NCBI RefSeq assembly: GCF_004122035.1
Contig: NZ_SAXA01000003.1
Span: forward strand, 248,001 to 312,000
Reading direction: 5' to 3'
DNA: 64,000 nucleotides
Source: Ancylomarina salipaludis
GTDB lineage: Bacteria; Bacteroidota; Bacteroidia; Bacteroidales; Marinifilaceae
Positions within the stretch are counted from its first letter, which is position 1; every line of letters begins with the position of its first letter. The notes below the pieces were generated by a model. The model was not told the DNA's origin, ran no database searches, and worked only from the letters and a program-made list of their open reading frames with translations. Both the position numbers and the translations under genes were made by a program. Shown one piece after another: positions 27,036-34,884 of the stretch.

Positions 27036-27137
27036 GGATAAAGGATACAGTTTATAGGAGAAAGTTCATCAGTTAAGATAGAAACTTTCTCCATTAACGA
27101 CTAACCAAAAACCATTTTTACTTATCCTAAATCCTTA
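27033..27137. terminator. Nested inverted repeats between convergent genes
   Basis: The inner stem GGAGAAAGTT (27057-27066) / AACTTTCTCC (27083-27092) is perfect over 10 bases. An outer pair of 15-base arms (27033-27047 and 27123-27137) matches at 12 positions and begins at the CPBP stop codon. There is no clear T-run. The position between convergent CPBP and manA suggests a bidirectional terminator or RNA-end stabiliser. Confidence 0.5.
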
Positions 27138-27162
27138 GTCCAAAATTGTTTGTTTATCAGTT

Positions 27163-28146
27163 TTAAATGTATACTTCAAGACAACTAGCCTGAGTTTTAG
27201 GTTTAAGACTTAAATTATTTAGTTCAGCTGGAATTAAAAAACTTTCTCCTTTTTTTACTAGTGTTCTATCAAGATTATTATAGCAGATTTCAAACTCCCC
27301 TTCCAAACAGATATAAATGATAAAGGAATCTAAAAGGGAGTAATCTCGCATAATTTCTAAATCAAATACCAGATGATTGGTAGTGAAGTAATCGCATTGT
27401 GCCAGGCTTGTTGTTTTATTTATCTCAGAGGTATATGGTGTTGCATATTCTTCTTCCAAGCTATAATCAATAGCATCCACAGCCATTTCGGTGTGTAGTT
27501 CTCTCGATTTCCCTTGTTGATCAACTCTGTTCCAGTCGTACATGCGGTAGGTGATATCAGAATTCTGCTGTATTTCAGCTAAAAGAATCCCTTTCCCGAT
27601 GGCATGAACGCGACCAGCAGGAATGAAGTAGCAAGAGCCATTTTTAACTTGTTCCGTATTTAGAATATCTTCCAGATTACCTTCTTTTAGCTTTTGCTGA
27701 TAGAGTTTCTGGTCTACTCTTTGATTGAAGCCGACAATCAAATTGGCATCTTTTTCTGCATCGATAACATACCACATTTCGGTTTTTCCAAATGAATTAT
27801 GACGTTTTTTCGCCAGTTTATCATCGGGATGTACTTGTATGGAAAGGGCATCGTCAGCATCAATAAATTTAATGAGTAAAGGAAATTCATTTCCGAATTT
27901 TTCATACAATTTATGACCTAATAGCCGACTTCCGAATTTGTCAATTAGTTTATTTAAGGATTCTCCTTTTAAATGACCGTTGGCTACAAGTGAGATATTA
28001 TCTTTCACCCCAGATATTTCCCAACTTTCACCTATTTTTTTGTTTGTAGGAAAGTCTTTTGATAGTAAACTTTCTAACTTGTTTCCACCCCATATTGTTT
28101 CTTTAGGAATGGGGACGAATTTAATTGGATATAAATGCATACTCAA
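27163..28146 (-). CDS. manA: Mannose-6-phosphate isomerase, class I
   Basis: A 327-residue zinc enzyme interconverting mannose-6-P and fructose-6-P. Key motifs: KETIWGGNKL at the N-terminus, LIKFIDADDALSIQVHPDD (zinc histidine), GKTEMWYVI, SCYFIPAGRVHAIGKGILLAEIQQNSD and YDWNR. The shortened C-terminal cupin is typical of the ManA form in Firmicutes and Bacteroidota. It is the last gene of the mannan locus, 106 bases after the third GH92 gene. This completes entry of mannose into glycolysis after the ROK kinase encoded at the other end. Confidence 0.93.
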   Translation of the reverse strand: MSMHLYPIKFVPIPKETIWGGNKLESLLSKDFPTNKKIGESWEISGVKDNISLVANGHLKGESLNKLIDKFGSRLLGHKLYEKFGNEFPLLIKFIDADDALSIQVHPDDKLAKKRHNSFGKTEMWYVIDAEKDANLIVGFNQRVDQKLYQQKLKEGNLEDILNTEQVKNGSCYFIPAGRVHAIGKGILLAEIQQNSDITYRMYDWNRVDQQGKSRELHTEMAVDAIDYSLEEEYATPYTSEINKTTSLAQCDYFTTNHLVFDLEIMRDYSLLDSFIIYICLEGEFEICYNNLDRTLVKKGESFLIPAELNNLSLKPKTQASCLEVYI

Positions 28147-28186
28147 TAGTTTAGAAATTAAACCGCCATTTGCGTTTTAATTTAAA

Positions 28187-28226
28187 CCTTACTCCCCAGT
28201 TATGTTTTAACTTTATGGGAGTAAGG
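28187..28226 (-). other. Intergenic hairpin between GH92 and manA
   Basis: CCTTACTCCC (28187-28196) pairs perfectly with GGGAGTAAGG (28217-28226). A nested AGTTA/TAACT stem lies inside. A modest U-rich stretch follows on the minus strand, so partial termination before manA is possible. Confidence 0.55.
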
Positions 28227-28252
28227 TAGTTGTTGTTTGTTGTTGAGTTTTA

Positions 28253-31180
28253 CTATTTTGAATGATAAAAGACGTTTGCCGGAATATTTTGTCTTTTTAT
28301 ATTTGGGCCTTCCCAATCTACAATTAGGTCAATATTATCTGAACATTGGTAGAAATCGAACTCGATTTTGTGATAGCCCTTTGACAATTTAATACTAGAT
28401 TTTTGACCAAATGCATGTGATTTTCGACCGTCGCTTTCAAATTGTTCTTCACCATTAATAGTCAATTTACAACCATCGTTAGCTGACATGTAAAATGTAT
28501 ATTCTCCAGAATGAGAAATTTTTATATAACCGTTAAAATTTAGACCTATCCATTCATTTCTATTACATACTTCAAGGCTTGGTACTGCAACAATTCCGGT
28601 TTTAACTGGTGTATCCAGTGAATAATCGTAAACCGATCGGTAAATGCCTTCATAATATGAATAGCGAAGGCCTGTTTTAATTTCAGAAGCCTTTAAATTT
28701 AATGCCTCCTGTTTTTTGATTTGTCTGTGTACTACATATCCTGGCAGACAGCCTTTTTTGTACGATCTCATTCTTAAATCGGTACTTTCTTTAAGGATGA
28801 AGGCATCTTTGAATTGCTTACTTGTTTGGTTTGGTGTAGAGCCATCAAGTGTATAGTAGATTTTAGCATCCGGATCATTACATTTAATATCTACAATAAA
28901 TTGATCGATAAAAACATCTGTGGGTTCTGACAGATAAACTATCGGTGATGATGGATAAGTCGATGTTGAATTGGCAGTTTCAATGCCCCAGTTTCTGTTT
29001 GCTTCTTTACTCATATTGAGTATTAATTCTCCACCTTTTGTTATCTCAGAATGAGATAAGATGGTACGACTCCATTCTTTCCCATTTAAATGAGCAGATT
29101 TGATATATGGTTGTTTTTTACCATTGTTTTTAGCATTTATTATGAAGGTTTTATCATTGTCAAGGTGCAATGTCACCTTGTCGAATATTGGAGATCCAAT
29201 TGAATAGGTAGGAGATCCAGGACAATCGGAATATAATCCCATAGCACTTAAAACATACCAAGCAGACATTTGACCGCAATCTTCATTACCACAAAGCCCA
29301 TCTGGTGTATCGTTGTACTGAGTTTCCATAATATGGCGAACCATGTGTTGTGTTTTCCATGAGGCATTGGCATAATTGTACAGATAGGCCATATGATGGC
29401 TTGGTTCGTTACCATGAGCGTACTGACCAATTAAACCACTCACATCGGTTAGTTCCTCAAGTTCATGTTCCATTTCGGTTGTGAAAAGGCGGTCGAGCCA
29501 ATTTTCAAGTTCTTTTTTACCTCCCAGTAAATTGGTGATACCTGCAATATCGTGTGGAACAAACAGACTGTATTGAAATGAATTTCCTTCGGTATAGTTG
29601 TAACCAACAGCTGTAGGATCAAAATTTTTCACCCATGTATGATCATCGTTTTTTCCTCGCATGAATCCCACTGAAGGGTCATAAATATTTTTGTAGTTTG
29701 AAGCACGATTCATGAAATAATCGTAATCCTCATGTTTGTTTAGAGCTTTAGCAACTTGAGCAATACACCAATCGTTATAGGCATATTCCAAAGTTTTAGA
29801 TACACCTTGACTACTTTTATTAGAAGGGACATAGCCTAAAGTTTTGTAGGCTTTTAAGCCTCGCTTATTGAGCATAGCCGTTTTTTTCATCTCAATGTAG
29901 GCCTCCTCAAGATTAAAATTAGTGATGCCCTTAACATACGCATCAGTAATAAGTGATACGGCATGATAACCGATCATGCAACGGGTATCATTTGAGGCAA
30001 GTTCCCACATTGGTAATTCACCAAACTCTTTACTTTTTTGTACCAGACATTTTACAAAATCACCTGTTCGTTCAGGTTCTACAATGCTAAGTAACGGGTG
30101 TAAGGCTCTGAAGGTATCCCATAAAGAGAATACAGTATAGTTGGTAAAGCCAGTAGCTTGATGTACCATGCCATCCATACCTCGGTATTGGCCATCTACA
30201 TCCTGAGAGATATTTGGTGTTAAAAGGCTGTGATAAAGAGCTGAATAGAATATTCTTTTTTCTTTTATTGACCCACCTTCAACTTCAATTTTGCTCAGGC
30301 TTTTATTCCATTTGGTACTTGCTAATTGTCTGGCTTTGTCAAAATCGAGCTTTGCAGATTCATGTTCTAAATTCTTTCTTGCTCCTTCAGCACTTACTGC
30401 TGATAGTGCGACTTTTATTTCAAGTTGTTCACCTTCTTTAACTGAGAAAAGTGCGGTTGCTTGCAATTTTTTTCCTTTGATACTTTGAGAAGATGCCGTT
30501 TCGTTTTGATTGTCAAATATTTTTGTTGCATTGAAGGGTTTCGAAAATTCAATGGCAAAGAATAAGTGTTGATCCCCTGCCCAATATTTTGATCTTCTTT
30601 TTCCTTGTATGGTTTTTGGGCCAGTAATTTCAATTTCGGAATCAATTACTGGATCTCTATGTATTAGGTCAAGCAGAATATTGATATCACCTGTTTGGGT
30701 GAATGTGTAGCGGTGAAAACCAACTCTTTCGGTAGCTGTTAGTTCAGCTTTTACCTGATAGTCATCTAAAAATACGGAGTAGTAGCCTGGGGTAGCAGTT
30801 TCGTTTTCGTGAGAAAAACGTGAGCGATATCCAGAATCGGGTTTTTGACTTGTTCCGGAATTCAAATCGACCTTACCAGTAATTGGCATTAACAAAATAT
30901 CTCCATAATCAGAAACTCCGGTACCTGACAGGTGAGTATGGCTAAAACCGATTATAGAAGAGTCAGAATAGTGATAACCACCGCAGCCATCCCAGGATTC
31001 ATCATTTCGGGTATCAGGACTTAGTTGAACCATACCAAATGGGACTTGTGCACCAGGATAGGTATGTCCGTGTCCTCCGGTTCCGATAAAGGGATCAACC
31101 CATTGCGTATAGTCTTTAGCTGTGTGGCAAGAATAGATACTGAGACTTAAGGCTAAAAAAATGAGAATATTTTTAATCAT
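28253..31180 (-). CDS. GH92 alpha-mannosidase lipoprotein with chitobiase-like and PA14 domains
   Basis: A 975-residue surface or periplasmic lipoprotein (lipobox IYSC near residue 18). Residues about 25-740 form the GH92 enzyme: YTQWVDPFIGTGGHGHTYPGAQVPFGMVQLSPD, GFSHTHLSGTG, FSLWDTFRALHPL, GNEPSHH and GNEDCGQMSAWY. GH92 enzymes are calcium-dependent exo-acting alpha-mannosidases. A chitobiase-like C-terminal module follows (about 775-830, YYTLDGSTPN). A PA14 domain (about 845-975) with YTFYMSANDGCKLTINGE is probably carbohydrate-binding. Neither of the other two GH92 proteins has these extra domains, so this one may act on larger or surface-bound substrate. Confidence 0.93.
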   Translation of the reverse strand: MIKNILIFLALSLSIYSCHTAKDYTQWVDPFIGTGGHGHTYPGAQVPFGMVQLSPDTRNDESWDGCGGYHYSDSSIIGFSHTHLSGTGVSDYGDILLMPITGKVDLNSGTSQKPDSGYRSRFSHENETATPGYYSVFLDDYQVKAELTATERVGFHRYTFTQTGDINILLDLIHRDPVIDSEIEITGPKTIQGKRRSKYWAGDQHLFFAIEFSKPFNATKIFDNQNETASSQSIKGKKLQATALFSVKEGEQLEIKVALSAVSAEGARKNLEHESAKLDFDKARQLASTKWNKSLSKIEVEGGSIKEKRIFYSALYHSLLTPNISQDVDGQYRGMDGMVHQATGFTNYTVFSLWDTFRALHPLLSIVEPERTGDFVKCLVQKSKEFGELPMWELASNDTRCMIGYHAVSLITDAYVKGITNFNLEEAYIEMKKTAMLNKRGLKAYKTLGYVPSNKSSQGVSKTLEYAYNDWCIAQVAKALNKHEDYDYFMNRASNYKNIYDPSVGFMRGKNDDHTWVKNFDPTAVGYNYTEGNSFQYSLFVPHDIAGITNLLGGKKELENWLDRLFTTEMEHELEELTDVSGLIGQYAHGNEPSHHMAYLYNYANASWKTQHMVRHIMETQYNDTPDGLCGNEDCGQMSAWYVLSAMGLYSDCPGSPTYSIGSPIFDKVTLHLDNDKTFIINAKNNGKKQPYIKSAHLNGKEWSRTILSHSEITKGGELILNMSKEANRNWGIETANSTSTYPSSPIVYLSEPTDVFIDQFIVDIKCNDPDAKIYYTLDGSTPNQTSKQFKDAFILKESTDLRMRSYKKGCLPGYVVHRQIKKQEALNLKASEIKTGLRYSYYEGIYRSVYDYSLDTPVKTGIVAVPSLEVCNRNEWIGLNFNGYIKISHSGEYTFYMSANDGCKLTINGEEQFESDGRKSHAFGQKSSIKLSKGYHKIEFDFYQCSDNIDLIVDWEGPNIKRQNIPANVFYHSK

Positions 31181-31203
31181 GACACTTTTGTGTTGTCTTA
31201 TTT

Positions 31204-31234
31204 AAAGACCACTATCTAAGCAATAGTGGTCTTT
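31204..31234 (-). other. Intergenic hairpin in the mannan locus
   Basis: AAAGACCACTAT (31204-31215) pairs perfectly over 12 bases with ATAGTGGTCTTT (31223-31234), loop 7 bases. The minus-strand transcript has only three U after the stem, so an RNA-stability or partial-termination role is likelier than full termination. Confidence 0.6.
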
Positions 31235-31259
31235 TTATAGTTGGTTGAGTTTAATTTTA

Positions 31260-33284
31260 TTATTCTGCAGTTCCGAACAATTCCATTTCTCCAATCATTA
31301 TTCTTTTGTTATCTCCCTCTTCAATTTCGGCAGACAATGTGATTTTATGGAATTTATAGTATTCAGAATTCTCGAAAGCAAATTCTTTTCTTTCTTCAAA
31401 TGCAATAATGCCAGTTTCTGCAACGGTGGTAATCTCGGTCCAGTTTTGGCCATCATTAGAGCCTAACAAAATAAATTCATCAGGTGTAAACACGAACTCA
31501 ATTCCGAAAAGATTAGCTGTTGCACTAATTGAAAGTCTGTTGACATTGTATTTTTTTTCTGTTTCAAATACAAACCAGGTATTGTTATTCATATTGAAAA
31601 AGGAGCTTCCAGGATTATTATCATATGCAAATTCTGGTAGTCCCCAATCAAAAAAGGCGAAATCTTCAGCTTGAACGGCAGCTGAAATAATTTTCTCTGT
31701 GATGTCAACTTCACCTTCGTCCTCTTCTTCTTTATCTTCTTTTACAGGAATACCATTAAATAATTCAACTTCGGAAAGCTGGAATATATCACCTTCAGTA
31801 TTTTCAAACTCGAATTTGAAGAACTTATAAGCATTTGTGTTTTCAAATTCAAATTGTCTTGTTTCCATTCTGGCAGAAAAGGATTCGCCAGAACGAGAAT
31901 CAATCTCCGCCCAGTTAGTACCGTCATTTGATCCTAATAATGTCCAATTTTTTGGATCTCTGCCAGGAGCATCATTACCTGAAGTAAGAGTGTAAGCTTT
32001 AAGAACTGAAGCTTTTTCACAGTCAAATCTAACCCAGGTGTTGTTTGTGAAAATTAGATATTTAGAAGCAAAATTGTTATCAATTAGTTTTTCAACGCTT
32101 TCGTTTTCAGGAGAATCAGCAGACATATCCCTGCTTATGGTACATCCCGATTCTGTAATGTCAACAACTTCTCCAGAATCACTTGGATAGTCAACATCTT
32201 CTCTGTTTTCTCTCATCTCTTTTAGCTCAGCATCTATCTGAGTAATTTTACCAGATGTAAGATCACTTTGATACTCGCTCCATAGTTCTGCAACAGAAGT
32301 GTCTGAACCTAATATCTTTTTTATTGCGGCTTCCCATGACCAAGGATTAATGGTTTTTGCTGATTGGTTTAGTTTGTACGCAAAATAATTATCCTTTGTA
32401 TGCAACCAGTCGATAAAGAAAGCTGAGGTGTTGTAACCATCTTTCCAGTTTCCACCTGTTGAACGGCGAGAAGTAGGTGTGAAGCCTTCAACGTATCTTA
32501 CGTAATCAGCAATACCTTCGATAAAACCAAAGAAATCAGTTCCCTGAGCATAATTACCAGCACCCTTAGGTTCATATTGGTATCCATGAGTAATTTCGTG
32601 AACCAATACACCTTCAATTTCTTTAATCAATTCTTCATCAGACAAGCCTTCATTTTTTTTCTGCATTAAATAACTTGAGCTGAAACTGATGTTAATATGT
32701 GGGGGAGTTCCACCTTTTGCAGATAAAACGTCAGTATCTTCAACGGTATAAGTGATGTCTGTAATGGTGTTTACTTCATCAACGCTTTTAAATAACTCTA
32801 CACATACTTGTAAACAGACCTTTTTGATAAACTCTTGTTCGTTAGGGATCAAATCGGCATATAAACTACCATTTCCGTTGATTGTTTTATTTGTGAAATG
32901 GATATTTGGGAATTGAAAATTTGCCCAACCAGCATCGTCAGTAACTTTTATGTAAGAGTCTTGAGTGTTTGTGTTTTCACCATACTCATTGGTTATTTTT
33001 AGGCTTACCTTATAGTCGCCTAATTCGGAATAGGTTACTATTGGGTCTTTGTCAGTACTTGTTGCAGGTTCACCGCCTTCAAAAGTCCACTCATAGGTGT
33101 TTCCATAAACCGTTCGATTCGTAAACTGTACGCTTGTTCCAACAAAAATAGTTTGTTTGTCCGCTACAAATTCAGCCTTTACTTTGCTTTCAATCTGCGA
33201 AAGATTAAGACTTTCATCTTTATCACAGTTTGTGAATAAAATTACAGCTAGAAAAACTAAGCTGAGGTTTAGTAATTTTCTCAT
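31260..33284 (-). CDS. Secreted BSP-family metallopeptidase with PKD and two discoidin domains
   Basis: A 674-residue lipoprotein (lipobox FTNC near residue 20). Order: PKD domain (about 40-120; FTNRTVYGNTYEWTFEGGEP), basic-secretory-protein-like peptidase domain (about 130-370) with zinc motif HEITH (H229-H233) and a likely third ligand in EGIADY (E256), then two F5/8 type C (discoidin) domains (about 380-520 and 530-674), each with a WTLLGSNDGTNW-type motif. Discoidin domains bind glycans. The start at 33284 is chosen because the signal peptide begins there; an upstream ATG at 33356 would overlap the preceding gene. Placement in a mannan locus suggests attack on mannosylated proteins; this is inference. 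Confidence 0.82.
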   Translation of the reverse strand: MRKLLNLSLVFLAVILFTNCDKDESLNLSQIESKVKAEFVADKQTIFVGTSVQFTNRTVYGNTYEWTFEGGEPATSTDKDPIVTYSELGDYKVSLKITNEYGENTNTQDSYIKVTDDAGWANFQFPNIHFTNKTINGNGSLYADLIPNEQEFIKKVCLQVCVELFKSVDEVNTITDITYTVEDTDVLSAKGGTPPHINISFSSSYLMQKKNEGLSDEELIKEIEGVLVHEITHGYQYEPKGAGNYAQGTDFFGFIEGIADYVRYVEGFTPTSRRSTGGNWKDGYNTSAFFIDWLHTKDNYFAYKLNQSAKTINPWSWEAAIKKILGSDTSVAELWSEYQSDLTSGKITQIDAELKEMRENREDVDYPSDSGEVVDITESGCTISRDMSADSPENESVEKLIDNNFASKYLIFTNNTWVRFDCEKASVLKAYTLTSGNDAPGRDPKNWTLLGSNDGTNWAEIDSRSGESFSARMETRQFEFENTNAYKFFKFEFENTEGDIFQLSEVELFNGIPVKEDKEEEDEGEVDITEKIISAAVQAEDFAFFDWGLPEFAYDNNPGSSFFNMNNNTWFVFETEKKYNVNRLSISATANLFGIEFVFTPDEFILLGSNDGQNWTEITTVAETGIIAFEERKEFAFENSEYYKFHKITLSAEIEEGDNKRIMIGEMELFGTAE

Positions 33285-33324
33285 AATTTGATTGTTTTTA
33301 GTATAGATATTAATATGAATTGGA

Positions 33325-34794
33325 TTAGACATTTTGTTTTTCATCGGACTGGGCATATGATTTTAGATATTCTTGATATTCATTCCATAAATCAGAAACT
33401 GAAGCCGAAAGAATTTCCTGAGTTGCTTTTTCCCATGACCATGGAATAATCGTTAAAGCAGTTTGATTGAGCTTATAAACAAAGTCTGAATCTTTGGTAT
33501 GGAGCCAATCGATAAAAAATGCGGATGTTTTATAACCATCATTCCAATGACCTCCGGGTTTTCTGTAGCTAAGGTTTGAGTAGCCAGCTTTGTATCTCAC
33601 ATAGTCAGCTGTACCTTCTAAAAATCCGAAAAAGTCAGTGCCTTGTTTATAACTCCCAGCACCCTTAGGTGAGTATTGATACCCATGTGTTAGCTCGTGA
33701 TAAAGAACGCCTACGATTTCAGATATAAGTTCATCATTACTCATATCATTCTTCTTTTTAACCAGGTAGCTTGAGCTAAAAAAGATGTTAATATGCGGAG
33801 GATTTCCACCTTTTGCAGAGATCGTTTCGATATCCTCAATGGAGTAATCCAGTATATCAAGAGTGTTTATTTCGTCAACACTGCGGTAAAGAATTTTACA
33901 TACATCCAGACAGACTTCGTTAATTAAATTGATTGGTTGTGGAACAAGCTCCTTGTAAAAATCACCATTGCCTCCTAGGGTTGTGTTTACAAAATTTGTT
34001 TTAGGGTATTGAAATTGATCCCAAGCACCTTCTCGTTTCACAACAACATAGTCATCGAGTGTAATTGTGTCTTTAAGTTCATTATTGCCAGCAATCAATT
34101 GAACTGTATATTTGCCGTGAGATTTATAGTTGACTACAGGATTAGCTTCCTGACTTGATTCTGGTGATCCCCCCTCAAAATACCATTGGTGGCTATCTGA
34201 TTTCTCAGAAAGGTTGGTGAAACTTACTTCTCCTTTATTGAAGAATGATTGTTTATTGGATGAAAATAAAGCAATTGGGTTTTTGTCTGATGAATCCCAA
34301 TGCCCCCAAAGTTCAACTTCGGAAACTTGAAGAATATCACTAGCCTTGGTTGAAAGATTTAAACGGAAGAATTTATAGGAGTCAGCGTCCGTTATTTTAA
34401 ATTCTAAGTTTTGATTTCTTTCAGAAAATTCTATGTTTTCTTGTGTATCAATCAGTGTCCATGATATACGATCATTACTTGCTTCAAGAGTCCATGTATA
34501 CGGATCTCGAGATTCTTCATCGCCACCTGAAACAATAGAATAACGACTTAGTGTACACTTTTTCAATATTTGAAATTCAACAACGCTGTTATTGCTAAAT
34601 GTTAAGAATTTTGAATAAGGATCATTGTCTGTTAGTTTACTAATGTCTTCACCCACAGGAGAATTTTCAGAGTTTGATTCGGTGATACATTTGTAATTTG
34701 TAACATCAACAGGAGCCTTTCTTTCATTTGAACAAGATATAGTGATGGCTGTTATACATGCTAGAAGCATGCATTTAGATATTATTTGTGTCAT
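33325..34794 (-). CDS. Secreted BSP-family metallopeptidase with discoidin and PKD domains
   Basis: A 489-residue lipoprotein (lipobox TISC) paralogous to the next gene but with its domains in another order. A discoidin domain comes first (about 35-170; YTWTLEASNDRISW), then PKD (about 170-255; SHQWYFEGGSPES), then the peptidase domain (about 260-480) with HELTH (H366-H370) and EGTADY (E393). The 27-residue spacing from the first zinc histidine to this glutamate equals that in the paralog, and the stretch TSAFFIDWLHTKD is shared. Both copies keep the catalytic residues and are probably active. Confidence 0.82.
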   Translation of the reverse strand: MTQIISKCMLLACITAITISCSNERKAPVDVTNYKCITESNSENSPVGEDISKLTDNDPYSKFLTFSNNSVVEFQILKKCTLSRYSIVSGGDEESRDPYTWTLEASNDRISWTLIDTQENIEFSERNQNLEFKITDADSYKFFRLNLSTKASDILQVSEVELWGHWDSSDKNPIALFSSNKQSFFNKGEVSFTNLSEKSDSHQWYFEGGSPESSQEANPVVNYKSHGKYTVQLIAGNNELKDTITLDDYVVVKREGAWDQFQYPKTNFVNTTLGGNGDFYKELVPQPINLINEVCLDVCKILYRSVDEINTLDILDYSIEDIETISAKGGNPPHINIFFSSSYLVKKKNDMSNDELISEIVGVLYHELTHGYQYSPKGAGSYKQGTDFFGFLEGTADYVRYKAGYSNLSYRKPGGHWNDGYKTSAFFIDWLHTKDSDFVYKLNQTALTIIPWSWEKATQEILSASVSDLWNEYQEYLKSYAQSDEKQNV

Positions 34795-34836
34795 GTTATT
34801 TTAGTGAGTTTTTCTCAGAAAGATTGATTGTTCTAA

Positions 34837-34868
34837 TGAAAACAGAGGCATAATAGTCCCTGTTTTCA
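34837..34868 (-). other. Intergenic hairpin in the mannan locus
   Basis: TGAAAACAG (34837-34845) pairs with CTGTTTTCA (34860-34868). Two further GG/CC pairs lie past a bulge. No U-run follows on the minus strand. Confidence 0.45.
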
Positions 34869-34884
34869 GTGAAATATGGCTTAT

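Noticed and set aside
33285-33356. 24-residue N-terminal extension of the second peptidase
   Set aside because: It overlaps the upstream peptidase gene and precedes a clear lipoprotein signal.
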